From positions 1 to 64,000 of the forward strand of contig NZ_FNFN01000011.1 in NCBI RefSeq assembly GCF_900101045.1: DNA of 64,000 nt. The letters are read 5' to 3'. The notes below the pieces were generated by a model that worked only from the letters and a program-made list of their open reading frames with translations, did not search any database and was not told where the DNA came from. Source of the stretch: Nocardioides sp. YR527 (GTDB taxonomy: Bacteria > Actinomycetota > Actinomycetes > Propionibacteriales > Nocardioidaceae). Below are positions 33,066-44,529 of this stretch, piece after piece (position 1 is the stretch's first letter; each line of letters begins with the position of its first letter). The translations under genes were made by a program, and so were the position numbers.

Positions 33066-33091
33066 GACGGCGCCCTCACCAGGGCGCCGTC
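33066..33091 (+). terminator. Intrinsic terminator after the DUF1059 gene
   Basis: GACGGCGCCCT pairs perfectly with AGGGCGCCGTC around a CACC loop, followed by TCTTT. An 11-bp GC-rich stem and a T-rich tail make this the most classical terminator in the window. Confidence 0.88.
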
Positions 33092-33113
33092 TCTTTCCGG
33101 AATAGTTAGCGCC

Positions 33114-33133
33114 GGTAAGCAGTTATGCTTACC
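33114..33133 (+). promoter_or_regulatory. MarR operator overlapping the -10 box
   Basis: GGTAAGCA-GTTA-TGCTTACC is a perfect inverted repeat with 8-bp arms. TATGCT at 33124-33129 fits a -10 box and lies inside it, and the ATG at 33137 is about seven bases downstream, so the MarR transcript is likely leaderless. Binding of the MarR product here would block its own promoter and hence the MFS gene. The site also covers an upstream in-frame ATG (33125). Confidence 0.78.
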
Positions 33134-33136
33134 GAC

Positions 33137-33598
33137 ATGCCTACCGCACATCCCGCTTCCGCGCCCGACGCGGCCTCCGACATCCCCGAGGTCGCGTCGG
33201 TGCTGCGCACCTCTGTCATGCGGATGCGCCGCCGCCTGGCCAACGAGCGCCACCCCGACAACGACCTATCGCTGGGGTCGATGGCGGTGCTCGGGGCGTT
33301 GTACGCCAACGATGAGATGACTCTCGGCGCCCTCGCTGCGCGCGAGCGCGTGCAGCCGCCGAGCATGACCAGGATGGTCAACTTCCTCGAGGAGGGCGGC
33401 TTCGTCGTCCGCCGCCAGGGCGAGACGGACCGCCGCCAGGTGCTCGTCTCGATCACCGACGAGGGCCGCCGGACCGTACGCAAGGACCGGCTGAGCCGGG
33501 ACGCCTGGCTCGCCCAGCAGCTCGTCGACCTCGATGCGGACGAGCTCGCCGCCCTCCGCACCGCCGCTTCGATCATGGAGAGAATAGCCACCAGTTGA
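33137..33598 (+). CDS. MarR-family transcriptional repressor
   Basis: A 153-residue winged-helix regulator. The recognition part MTLGALAARERVQPPSMTRMVNFLEEGGFVVRR and the wing TDRRQVLVSITDEG are typical of MarR proteins, which leave DNA on binding phenolic or drug-like ligands. I start it at ATG 33137 and not at 33125 because the latter lies in the operator/-10 box. It overlaps the MFS gene (TTGA), so the two are co-expressed, and the palindrome directly upstream shows autorepression. Confidence 0.93.
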   Translation: MPTAHPASAPDAASDIPEVASVLRTSVMRMRRRLANERHPDNDLSLGSMAVLGALYANDEMTLGALAARERVQPPSMTRMVNFLEEGGFVVRRQGETDRRQVLVSITDEGRRTVRKDRLSRDAWLAQQLVDLDADELAALRTAASIMERIATS

Positions 33599-34845
33599 GT
33601 CCCACGTTCCGTTCCCTGCGCAGCCACAACTACCGCCTCTACCTAGCCGGCAGTGTCGTCTCCAATGTCGGCACCTGGATGCAGCGCATCGCCCAGGACT
33701 GGTTGGTCCTGAGTCTTGGCGGCGGGGGAGCGGCACTCGGTATCACCACCGGCCTGCAGTTCCTGCCCATCCTTCTGCTCAGCCCCTACGCCGGGGTCAT
33801 CGCCGACCGCTTCCCGAAGCGCCGCCTGCTCCAGGTCGCCCAGGGCTGGATGGCCCTGATGTCGTTGCTTCTCGGTGTGCTGGCGGTGAGCGGCCACGCC
33901 GAGGTGTGGATGGTCTACGTGATCGCGTTCCTCTTCGGCACCGGTGCCGCCTTCGACGGTCCGGGCAGGCAGTCGTTCGTCTCGGAGATGGTCCACCCCG
34001 ACGACCTCACCAACGCCGTCGGCCTGAACTCGGCCTCGTTCAACCTCGCCCGACTGATCGGGCCGGCGCTGGCCGGGCTGCTCATCGGCTCGCTGGGGAG
34101 CGGCCCCGAGGCGACCGGCTGGGTGATCCTCGTCAACGCCGTCTCCTACCTCGCCGTGATCGGCCAGCTGCAGCGGATGAACACCGCCGAGCTGAGCTCG
34201 CCCGACCCCGTCGCCCGGCGGAGCGGGATGCTGCGTGAGGGCATCGGCTACATCCGTACACAGCCCAAGATGCTGATGGTTCTGGTGATCATCTTCTTCG
34301 TCGGCACCTTCGGGGCGAACTTCCCGATCACCTCGGCGCTGATGGCGACCGAGGAGTTCGGCAAGGGTGCCAGCGAGTACGGACTGCTCGGCACCGTCCT
34401 GGCCATCGGCTCGCTCTCCGGCGCCCTGCTCGGCGCCCGCCGCACCCGGATCCCGCTCAAGCTGATCGTGCTGGCGGCGACCGGGTTCGGCCTCACCGTC
34501 ATCGTGTCCGGGATGATGCCGACGTACGCCCTCTTCGCCCTGGTCTCGCCGGTGCTCGGCTTCTTCACGATCACGACCCTCAACGCCTGCAACGCCACCA
34601 TGCAGACCGAGGCGGCCCCGGAGTTCCGCGGCCGGGTGATGGCGATCTACATGACCGTCCTGATGGGCGGCACCCCGCTGGGTGCCCCGCTCATCGGCTT
34701 CATCGGCGAGCACTTCGGTGCCCGCACGACCCTGTACGCCAGTGGCGCCATGGTGCTGTTGGGTACGCTTGCGGGGGTGCTGCTCCTCGCCGCACTCAGA
34801 GGTGGTATCCGGGCCGTTTTGACCCCCTCTCAAGCCGCCGGGTAG
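33595..34845 (+). CDS. MFS transporter, EntS/DHA3-like exporter
   Basis: A 416-residue membrane protein with about twelve hydrophobic helices. The N-terminus RSHNYRLYLAGSVVSNVGTWMQRIAQDWLVL and the loop IADRFPKRRLLQVAQG are typical of the MFS_3/EntS group of exporters. It likely pumps a toxic compound out of the cell. It starts with the rare TTG 33595, which overlaps the MarR stop, and is under the MarR operator, so expression should rise when the ligand is present. It has no binding-protein partner. Confidence 0.9.
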   Translation: MSPTFRSLRSHNYRLYLAGSVVSNVGTWMQRIAQDWLVLSLGGGGAALGITTGLQFLPILLLSPYAGVIADRFPKRRLLQVAQGWMALMSLLLGVLAVSGHAEVWMVYVIAFLFGTGAAFDGPGRQSFVSEMVHPDDLTNAVGLNSASFNLARLIGPALAGLLIGSLGSGPEATGWVILVNAVSYLAVIGQLQRMNTAELSSPDPVARRSGMLREGIGYIRTQPKMLMVLVIIFFVGTFGANFPITSALMATEEFGKGASEYGLLGTVLAIGSLSGALLGARRTRIPLKLIVLAATGFGLTVIVSGMMPTYALFALVSPVLGFFTITTLNACNATMQTEAAPEFRGRVMAIYMTVLMGGTPLGAPLIGFIGEHFGARTTLYASGAMVLLGTLAGVLLLAALRGGIRAVLTPSQAAG

Positions 34846-34983
34846 CCTCTGAAGCGTGTCTGGGACAACCAGGCCGTCGCGCGTGCTCGGAACAAGTTCG
34901 AGAAATGGGTCTCGGACCCGGGTTCGGCGCCCTCAAGTGGGAATTCGGTTCGAAAGATCCGTCTTCGTGCTGTTGAGGTAAGG

Positions 34984-35009
34984 GCGACACGCCCGACCTC
35001 GGGGGCGAG
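34984..35009 (+). promoter_or_regulatory. Shared leader element of the str operon (rpsL leader copy)
   Basis: The 264-bp gap before rpsL has no gene. GCGACACGCCCGACC (34984-34998), followed by TCGGGGGC, is nearly identical to 50868-50890 in front of rpsJ (21 of 23 bases). It is followed by a CCTCG-GGGG-CGAGG hairpin. A second hairpin, CGCGGC-AGAGC-GCCGCG, lies at 35060-35076 near the start. The element sits where a transcription start or early leader would lie, suggesting common growth control of both ribosomal operons. Confidence 0.55.
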
Positions 35010-35109
35010 GCGGGACCAGTTGGTATCGCACCACCTGGACGCACAAACATTGGATCCTTCGCGGCAGAGCGCCGCGTAGTGAGAGCAGAAAAGAAGGGGA
35101 ACCACCGAG

Positions 35110-35481
35110 GTGCCCACCATCAACCAGCTGGTCCGTAAGGGCCGCGAGGACAAGGCGACGAAGTCGAAGACGCCTGCCCTCAAGGGATCGCCGCAGCGCC
35201 GTGGCGTCTGCACGCGCGTCTACACCACCACCCCGAAGAAGCCGAACTCCGCCCTCCGGAAGGTCGCCCGTGTGCGCCTCTCCTCCGGCGTCGAGGTCAC
35301 CGCTTACATCCCGGGTGTGGGTCACAACCTTCAGGAGCACTCCATCGTGCTCGTCCGCGGCGGTCGTGTGAAGGACCTCCCCGGTGTGCGTTACAAGATC
35401 ATCCGCGGCACGCTCGACACCCAGGGTGTCAAGAACCGCAAGCAGGCCCGTTCGCGCTACGGCGCGAAGAAGGAGAAGTGA
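35110..35481 (+). CDS. rpsL: 30S ribosomal protein S12
   Basis: A 123-residue S12 of normal length, placed at the decoding centre of the 30S subunit. MPTINQLVRKGRED, the KSKTPALKGSPQRRGVC segment, the TTTPKKPNSALRKVARV loop (position of streptomycin-resistance Lys) and PGVGHNLQEHS are conserved; both key lysines (KK in PKKPN, and K in GGRVKDLPG) are the sensitive type. GTG 35110 follows GGGGAACCACCGAG, a weak ribosome site. First gene of the str operon; rpsG follows after one base. Confidence 0.98.
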   Translation: MPTINQLVRKGREDKATKSKTPALKGSPQRRGVCTRVYTTTPKKPNSALRKVARVRLSSGVEVTAYIPGVGHNLQEHSIVLVRGGRVKDLPGVRYKIIRGTLDTQGVKNRKQARSRYGAKKEK

Positions 35482-35482
35482 C

Positions 35483-35953
35483 ATGCCTCGTAAGGGTCCC
35501 GCTCCCAAGCGTGCGCTCGTCGTCGACCCCGTCTACGGCTCGCAGCTCGTAACCCAGCTCGTCAGCAAGGTCCTCCAGGACGGCAAGAAGCAGGTCGCGC
35601 AGCGCATCGTCTACTCCGCGCTCGAGGGTTGCCGTGAGAAGACCGGCACCGACCCCGTGGTCACGCTCAAGCGCGCCATGGACAACGTGAAGCCGGCCAT
35701 CGAGGTCAAGTCCCGCCGTGTCGGTGGCGCGACCTACCAGGTTCCGATCGAGGTCAAGGGCACGCGTGGCACCACGCTCGCGCTGCGCTGGCTCGTCGGT
35801 TACGCCCAGGACCGTCGTGAGAAGACGATGGCCGAGCGCCTCATGAACGAGATCCTCGACGCGAGCAACGGCCTCGGTGCCGCTGTGAAGAAGCGTGAGG
35901 ACACCCACAAGATGGCCGAGTCCAACAAGGCCTTCGCGCACTACCGCTGGTGA
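35483..35953 (+). CDS. rpsG: 30S ribosomal protein S7
   Basis: A 156-residue S7, the primary binder of the 16S rRNA 3' domain. MPRKGPAPKR, KVLQDGKKQVAQRIVYSALE, NVKPAIEVKSRRVGGATYQVP and the RWLVGYAQDRREKTMAERL region are typical and the length is normal. The ATG is at 35483 behind AGGAG. A strong hairpin lies between it and fusA. Confidence 0.98.
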   Translation: MPRKGPAPKRALVVDPVYGSQLVTQLVSKVLQDGKKQVAQRIVYSALEGCREKTGTDPVVTLKRAMDNVKPAIEVKSRRVGGATYQVPIEVKGTRGTTLALRWLVGYAQDRREKTMAERLMNEILDASNGLGAAVKKREDTHKMAESNKAFAHYRW

Positions 35954-35958
35954 CGTAC

Positions 35959-36017
35959 GGCGGGGTGCCCTTCGACAAGCTCAGGAACCACCTGCCGCAC
36001 AATGTGGGCACCCCGCC
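35959..36017 (+). repeat. Hairpin with TTCGACAAGCTCAGG repeat between rpsG and fusA
   Basis: GGCGGGGTGCCC (35959-35970) pairs perfectly with GGGCACCCCGCC (36006-36017), a 12-bp stem. The loop holds TTCGACAAGCTCAGGAACCA, a phrase I recall as a dispersed intergenic repeat in high-GC bacteria. It may reduce read-through from rpsG into fusA or be a mobile repeat that landed in the operon. Confidence 0.6.
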
Positions 36018-36059
36018 CATCCAGACCGAAGACAATCTCTTTAAGGAACGCTGAAGACA

Positions 36060-38174
<2,115 letters not shown>

Positions 38175-38258
38175 CCTTCGGGTCGCCCGTCCAGGGACTT
38201 CGGCAGCAACACATTTCAGTACGAGTCAGTAAGAAAATCACACCAGGAGGAGCCCACA

Positions 38259-39452
<1,194 letters not shown>

Positions 39453-39454
39453 TC

Positions 39455-39519
39455 GTCTGATCCAATGTGAAGGGCCCCCGGAGCCGCAAGGCGAAGGGGG
39501 CCCTTTGCATTGGTCAGAC
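39455..39519 (+). terminator. Long terminator hairpin after tuf
   Basis: GTCTGA and TCAGAC, CCAATG and CATTGG, and AAGGGCCCCC and GGGGGCCCTT pair in turn, forming one long stem with small bulges and a 14-base loop. It ends the str operon 2 bases after the tuf stop. The GGGCCC core is very strong; no U run follows. Confidence 0.82.
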
Positions 39520-39614
39520 GCTCGAGCAAGCGCTGACTCGGCGCAAACGGACCGCAGCGAAGCGAGGACCGGATTGCGCCGCGTCGGCGCGCCACGAGAC
39601 CAAGGCAAGAAGAG

Positions 39615-40343
39615 ATGACAGACCCAAACCACCCAGTCCGCCCCGCAAGACCCCACCAGAAGCTCCTGGACGACGGCCGCACCGTACGCGAGGTGCTCAC
39701 CTACACCCGCCGAGGCAGCCGCCTGGACGCCAAGCAGCAGAAGGCCTGGGACGCGTACGCCGAGGAGTGGGTGATCCCGGATGAGGCGGTGGACGATCCA
39801 GGGTTCTCGTTGGAGACCTGGTTCGGTCGCAAGGCGCCCCTGATCGTGGACATCGGCGGCGGCGTGGGAGAGGCGACCGCGGTGTTGGCGGCCAACCGTC
39901 CCGAGGCCGACATCCTCGCGCTGGAGGTGTGGCGGCCCGGCGTCGCGGAGAGCCTCGCCCGCGTGGGTGCCGCGGGCGCTACGAACGTGCGGTTCTGCAG
40001 CGTCGACGCGCTCTGGACGCTCGAGAACCTCCTCGCCCCGGGGTCGGTCAGCGAGATCTGGACGTTCTTCCCCGACCCGTGGCACAAGACCCGCCACCAC
40101 AAGCGGCGCCTGGTGACACCCACCAACGCGCGGATGATCGCGGAGCGGCTCGCGCCCGGTGGGACCTGGCGGCTGGCGACCGACTGGGTCGAGTACGCCG
40201 AGCAGATGGTCGAGGTCCTCGACGCCGAGCCGCTGCTGAGCGGTGGTGTCGTCGAGCGTTGGGATGAGCGCCCGGTGACCAAGTTCGAGCGCAAGGGACT
40301 GGCCAAGGATCGGGTCATCACCGACCTGCTCTACCGACGTTGA
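39615..40343 (+). CDS. trmB: tRNA (guanine-N7-)-methyltransferase
   Basis: A 242-residue SAM-dependent enzyme that makes m7G46 in tRNA. The SAM loop is IVDIGGGVGEATA, and the TrmB signature FFPDPWHKTRHHKRRL lies in the second half; DWVEYAEQM ends the fold. It is about 20 residues longer than E. coli TrmB in the N-terminus, as in many actinobacteria. ATG 39615 follows AAGAAGAG. It is transcribed after the tuf terminator, probably from its own promoter. Confidence 0.95.
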   Translation: MTDPNHPVRPARPHQKLLDDGRTVREVLTYTRRGSRLDAKQQKAWDAYAEEWVIPDEAVDDPGFSLETWFGRKAPLIVDIGGGVGEATAVLAANRPEADILALEVWRPGVAESLARVGAAGATNVRFCSVDALWTLENLLAPGSVSEIWTFFPDPWHKTRHHKRRLVTPTNARMIAERLAPGGTWRLATDWVEYAEQMVEVLDAEPLLSGGVVERWDERPVTKFERKGLAKDRVITDLLYRR

Positions 40344-40400
40344 TCCGAACTACCCGTGTCGTGACTGATCTGTAGGCGCGGAACCGTCAAGATCAGCGGC

Positions 40401-41024
40401 ATGAAGTTGTACGCCGACAGGCCCCCGCGCCTCGCCTTCCAGCTGTTCGTCGACCTGCTGACGGTGGCGTGGATCGCCGGCTGGGTTCTGGTGGGCAGGT
40501 TCGTCCACGAGATGGTCTCGGCGCTCGCCGTTCCCGGCGAGAAGATGGACGACGCCGGCACCTCGCTCTCCGCGAAGCTGCTCGAGGCGGCCGGGAAGGT
40601 CGATGACCTCCCGCTGGTCAAGGACGGCATCGCGGTCCCGTTCGAGGGGGCCGCGAAGGCCGCCGACCAGCTCCGTGCGGCAGGGGAGGCGCAGGTCGAG
40701 GCCGTCTCCACCATCGCGATCTGGCTGGCCGTCGGGGTCGTTGTCGTCCCGGTGCTGATGTGGCTGATGATCTACGTGCCGCTGCGGTGCCGGTTCATCC
40801 GCAACGCCACCTCGACCCAGAGGTTCCTGGAGGCCGGCACCGCGGCCGATCTGGTGGCACTGCGCGCGATGGCGACCCAGCCGCTGCACAAGCTGGTCAG
40901 GATCAGCGACGACCCGGTCGGAGCCTGGCGCGACGGCGACGCGGACGTGGTGGCGAGGCTGGCCGAGCTGGAGCTGAAGGCGGTCGGGCTGAGCGCCAAA
41001 CGACTGAAGCCGGCGAAGGGTTAG
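40401..41024 (+). CDS. Conserved actinobacterial membrane protein
   Basis: A 207-residue protein of a conserved but unnamed family. A membrane helix at about 14-34 (FQLFVDLLTVAWIAGWVLVG), a 75-residue outside loop with amphipathic helices, a second helix near 104-124 (TIAIWLAVGVVVVPVLMWLMI), and a cytosolic tail with TQPLHKLVRISDDPVGAWRDGD. Function unknown. It shares the direction of trmB and lies 57 bp after it, and may form a small operon with it. Confidence 0.7.
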   Translation: MKLYADRPPRLAFQLFVDLLTVAWIAGWVLVGRFVHEMVSALAVPGEKMDDAGTSLSAKLLEAAGKVDDLPLVKDGIAVPFEGAAKAADQLRAAGEAQVEAVSTIAIWLAVGVVVVPVLMWLMIYVPLRCRFIRNATSTQRFLEAGTAADLVALRAMATQPLHKLVRISDDPVGAWRDGDADVVARLAELELKAVGLSAKRLKPAKG

Positions 41025-41110
41025 CCGGCCGCGCACGCTTCACGGAGCCGTTCCCGAAAGGCCAGGCCGCTGATGCCCGGGGGACCGAGTGTGCTGCCAC
41101 CGTGCAGCGT

Positions 41111-42574
41111 ATGAATCTCTCTCGCGGCGTACGCCGTATCTCCGCTGTCATCGCCCTGCTCTCTGTCGGTGCCACGGCCGGGACGATGCTCACCGCGTCC
41201 AGCACGCGGACCGTCGCCCTTGCCGCGGACGAGGGCGACGCGTTCCGGGTCGGTGGTCCCGGCCACGGGGGCGCCACCGCCGCCGAGCGCGCCTACCGCG
41301 ACCTGCTCGACCACGGCCCGAAGGCCAAGATCCTCACCGCCGCTCACCGTGCCCAGTGGCGCAAGGCGCCGGAGAACTCGATGCCGTCGATCGTGCATGC
41401 CTTCGACGACGGTGCCGAGATCGTCGAGCTCGACATCCAGCTGACCAAGGATCGGGTGCCGGTGCTGATGCACGACACCACCGTGGACCGCACCACCAAC
41501 GGCTCCGGACGGGTGGACTCGCTCACCCTGGCCGAGATCAAGCGGCTGCGCCTGAAGAAGGGGCTCGGCGGGGCGCAGGCGGCGCTGACCGGCGAGCAGG
41601 TCCCGACGCTGGCCGAGGCGCTGGCGGTGATCAAGGACCGGGGCCTGGTCAACCTCGACAAGGGCTGGCCCTTCCGCGAGGAGATCTGGCAGGCGCTCGT
41701 CGAGACCGACACCGTGCGCAACGGCATCTACAAGTCCGATGCGCCCGTCGCCGACGTGCAGGCCTTCCGCGAGAGCCACCCGGGTGCGGTCTACATGCAC
41801 ATGGTCACCGACGCGAACATGGCCGTCGTCGACCAGTTCGGTGAGGATCAGCCGGTCGCCTACGAGGTCAACTTCGACTCCGTGGCCGACGCGGTCGCCC
41901 GATCGTGGTTCCTGGACAAGGTCGCGGCACGGGCGAGGGTCTGGCACAACACGATGTGGTACGGCCTTCCCGAGAGGATGACCGACGAGGCGTCTCTGAT
42001 CGACCCGCGGCGTGGCTGGGAGACGCTGGTGAGGTCCTACCGCACGACGATCTTCCAGACCGATGACACGGTCGCGCTCGAGCGCTGGCTGCGTACGGGG
42101 GTGGGGGACCCGGTACCGCGTGGTGGCGTCCGGGTGCAGGCCGAGGACTTCCGGCCGGGTCAGGACGTCGGCTACCACGACAACGACGCCGGCAACCGCA
42201 GCAACCTGCAGCTGCGTCCCGGCGAGGACGTCGACATCCAGGACACCGACGGTGCGGTCAGCCTCGGGTGGCTGCGTGGCGGTGAGTGGCTGACGTACGA
42301 GGTCGACGTGCGCACGGCGGGGCGCTATGAGCTGGCCCTGCGGGCATCCTCGCCCTATGACCCGGCCGGCGCCTACACGTTCTCCTTCGACGGCGGTGCG
42401 GAGAGCGGGCCGGTGGCGGTGGAGAACACGACCAGCCACAACAAGTACGCCCTCCAGCCCAGCGGCCAGGTCGCCGAGCTGAGCGCGGGCAAGCACATCG
42501 TGAAGATCTCGCTGCCCGCCGACGGCTACCAGAACTGGAACCTCGACTACCTCCAGCTGACCCCGGTCCGTTGA
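41111..42574 (+). CDS. Secreted glycerophosphodiester phosphodiesterase with carbohydrate-binding domain
   Basis: A 487-residue exported enzyme that splits glycerophosphodiesters to glycerol 3-phosphate and an alcohol. Residues 1-40 are a signal peptide. The GDPD domain runs from about 75 to 330: AHRAQWRKAPENS holds the first catalytic His, ELDIQLTKDRVPVLMHDTTVDRTTNG gives the metal-binding Glu and Asp and second His. About 345-487 is a beta-sandwich carbohydrate-binding module of the CBM6/35 type (RVQAEDFRPGQ..., ending NWNLDYLQLTPVR). The start is ATG 41111; GTG 41102 is possible and no ribosome site is seen. The GDPD-CBM fusion suggests action on wall teichoic acid or glycan-linked phosphate. 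Confidence 0.87.
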   Translation: MNLSRGVRRISAVIALLSVGATAGTMLTASSTRTVALAADEGDAFRVGGPGHGGATAAERAYRDLLDHGPKAKILTAAHRAQWRKAPENSMPSIVHAFDDGAEIVELDIQLTKDRVPVLMHDTTVDRTTNGSGRVDSLTLAEIKRLRLKKGLGGAQAALTGEQVPTLAEALAVIKDRGLVNLDKGWPFREEIWQALVETDTVRNGIYKSDAPVADVQAFRESHPGAVYMHMVTDANMAVVDQFGEDQPVAYEVNFDSVADAVARSWFLDKVAARARVWHNTMWYGLPERMTDEASLIDPRRGWETLVRSYRTTIFQTDDTVALERWLRTGVGDPVPRGGVRVQAEDFRPGQDVGYHDNDAGNRSNLQLRPGEDVDIQDTDGAVSLGWLRGGEWLTYEVDVRTAGRYELALRASSPYDPAGAYTFSFDGGAESGPVAVENTTSHNKYALQPSGQVAELSAGKHIVKISLPADGYQNWNLDYLQLTPVR

Positions 42575-42586
42575 GCGCGGACTGAT

Positions 42587-43444
42587 TCAGGAGCGCGCGG
42601 TGAGGCGGGTCCGGAGCTCACCGTCCCGGGCCAGCCTCGCCGCGTCGCGATCGCGTCGGGTGGCGAGCACGGCGGCCAGGTAGGCCTCGGGTGGTGTGCC
42701 CGGAGGTGGGCCCGGGGCGACGTACATCTGCATGTGGGTGGCGAGACGCTCGGCGAGAGCGTGGCGGCGGACCGGGTCGGTGTAGGTGCCGACCTCGCCG
42801 GAGAGGAACCGTCGCACCGCCAGGCTGAGGCCGACGGGGATGGTCGCGACATCCGCGCGGGAGGCCCAGGCGGCGAGCCCTGGGGGCATCTGGATCGGTG
42901 CCGGCGGACGGAGCGGCACCCGAACGCGGATGACGTACGTCCCGGCCGCGATGTCGCCGAGCCGCTTGCCGCGGGGGTGGATCATCGCGCTGAGGAAGGC
43001 GACGGCGCCGCTGGTGGCGTAGATCTCGACGACGCCGATCAGGGCGCGTACGAACGCGTGGTGGAAGCTGATCGCCCCGCCGTCGTCACGTACCGTGCGT
43101 AGGCCGAGCGCGAGCTTGCCGAGCGAGCGGCCGCGGGTGAGCGTCTCGAGGACCGTGGGGAAGACCACGAGGACCGAGGCGGTGGCCGCGATGTAGGCGG
43201 CCCAGGCCAGGGCCTCGTCGGTCGCGGGAGCGGCGGTCATGAAGACGAACAGCGTCACGATCAGCAGTGCCATCACCACGACCACATCGATGAGGCCCGA
43301 CAGGAGCCGCATCCCCAGCCCGGCGGCCGGCAGGTCGAGGGCGACCGCGTCCCCGGTGATCAGGTCGTCGTCGGTGAGCAGCTCCCGCTCTTGGGGGCGT
43401 TGCTCCTGCGGGCGTCGCTCGGGCGATTGCGGCGCGGAGGTCAT
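42587..43444 (-). CDS. RDD-family membrane protein
   Basis: A 285-residue protein with an RDD domain (about 40-175): DLPAAGLGMRLLSGLIDVVVV, the hydrophobic second helix, RGRSLGKLALGLRTVRDDGG and a third helix ending in RGKRLGDIAAGTYVI. The remainder is a soluble tail (about 180-285) with no known domain. It is divergent from a SpoIIM gene over 23 bp; in other actinobacteria (Rv3694c/Rv3695) the same two genes are paired near MoxR and DUF58. RDD proteins may move solutes such as ions; this one is unassigned. Confidence 0.87.
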   Translation of the reverse strand: MTSAPQSPERRPQEQRPQERELLTDDDLITGDAVALDLPAAGLGMRLLSGLIDVVVVMALLIVTLFVFMTAAPATDEALAWAAYIAATASVLVVFPTVLETLTRGRSLGKLALGLRTVRDDGGAISFHHAFVRALIGVVEIYATSGAVAFLSAMIHPRGKRLGDIAAGTYVIRVRVPLRPPAPIQMPPGLAAWASRADVATIPVGLSLAVRRFLSGEVGTYTDPVRRHALAERLATHMQMYVAPGPPPGTPPEAYLAAVLATRRDRDAARLARDGELRTRLTARS

Positions 43445-43467
43445 GGCCGTCAGCGTACGCTGCGGGC

Positions 43468-44463
43468 GTGGATCTCGATGCGTATCTGGCCGCTACCGCC
43501 GCCGACCGGACCAGGCTCGAGCAGCTGCTGGCCGAGCGCCGGCTGAGCGGCGCGCAGGCCGACGAGCTGGTCGAGCTCTATCAGCGGGTGAGCACCCAAC
43601 TCTCGGTGGTGCGCAGCAACGCTCCCGACCCCACGGTCGTCCAGCATCTCTCGGTCCTGCTGGCCGCGGCCCGCAACCGCACCACCGGCACCCGGACGAG
43701 CACGTGGTCCGGCTTCCTGCGGTTCTTCACCCACCGGTTCCCGGCCGCGCTCTACCGGCTGCGCTGGTGGTGGCTGGGGATGATGGCGGCCAACGTGGTG
43801 GTCACCGCGGTCATGATCTGGTGGCTGCTGCGCCACCCGGAGGTCGAGCAGTCGTTGCTCGGACCGGAGCAGGTCAAGCAGCTGGTCGAGCACGACATCG
43901 AGGGCTACTACAGCGAGCACGCGGCCTCGTCGTTCGCCACCCAGGTCTGGGTCAACAACGTCTGGGTCTCGTTCATCTGCATCGCCCTGGGTGTGCTCGG
44001 GCTGCCGGTGATCTACTCGATGTTCCAGAACATCTCCAACCTGGCGATCCTCGGCACCCTGATGCACCGCAACGACCGGGGCGGCCTCTTCTGGGGCCTG
44101 ATCCTTCCCCACGGGCTGCTCGAGCTGACCGCCGTCTTCGTCGCCGGCGCCGTCGGCCTGCGGATCTTCTGGTCCTGGATCGACCCCGGCTCGCTGACCC
44201 GTGGGCAGTCGATGGCCCGCGAGGGCCGCACCGCCGCCGGCATCGCCCTCGGCCTCATCGTCGTGCTCCTGATCTCCGGCATCATCGAAGCCTTCGTCAC
44301 CCCCTCGCCCCTGCCCACCTGGGCCCGCGTCGGTATCGGCGTCCTCGCCGAGCTCGCCTTCTTCGCGTACGTCTTCATCGTCGGCCGTGCCGCGGCCTCC
44401 CAGGGCGAGACCGGCGACATCGACGACCGTCTGCTCGAGGACCGCGTAGCCACCCAGGCTTGA
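43468..44463 (+). CDS. Stage II sporulation protein M-like membrane protein
   Basis: A 331-residue protein of the SpoIIM/DUF95 group. An N-terminal helical domain (about 1-85) is followed by about six membrane helices, with WVNNVWVSFICIALGVLGLPVIY and the conserved GLILPHGLLELTAVFVAGAVGLRI (position of the HG.(L/I)E signature). GTG 43468 is the start. It is unrelated to sporulation in this organism as far as can be told; such proteins occur with RDD and MoxR/DUF58 genes and may process cell-envelope proteins or peptides. Confidence 0.9.
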   Translation: MDLDAYLAATAADRTRLEQLLAERRLSGAQADELVELYQRVSTQLSVVRSNAPDPTVVQHLSVLLAAARNRTTGTRTSTWSGFLRFFTHRFPAALYRLRWWWLGMMAANVVVTAVMIWWLLRHPEVEQSLLGPEQVKQLVEHDIEGYYSEHAASSFATQVWVNNVWVSFICIALGVLGLPVIYSMFQNISNLAILGTLMHRNDRGGLFWGLILPHGLLELTAVFVAGAVGLRIFWSWIDPGSLTRGQSMAREGRTAAGIALGLIVVLLISGIIEAFVTPSPLPTWARVGIGVLAELAFFAYVFIVGRAAASQGETGDIDDRLLEDRVATQA

Positions 44464-44529
44464 CCTAAGACCGACGAGACAAAGCCTGGTTGAGTGAAGT
44501 CGTACCCGATCACCTCCCCAGGAGCGCTC

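Noticed and set aside
40760..41110. A longer start of the GDPD protein
   Set aside because: The extra part overlaps the preceding membrane protein gene and places the signal peptide in the middle of the protein.
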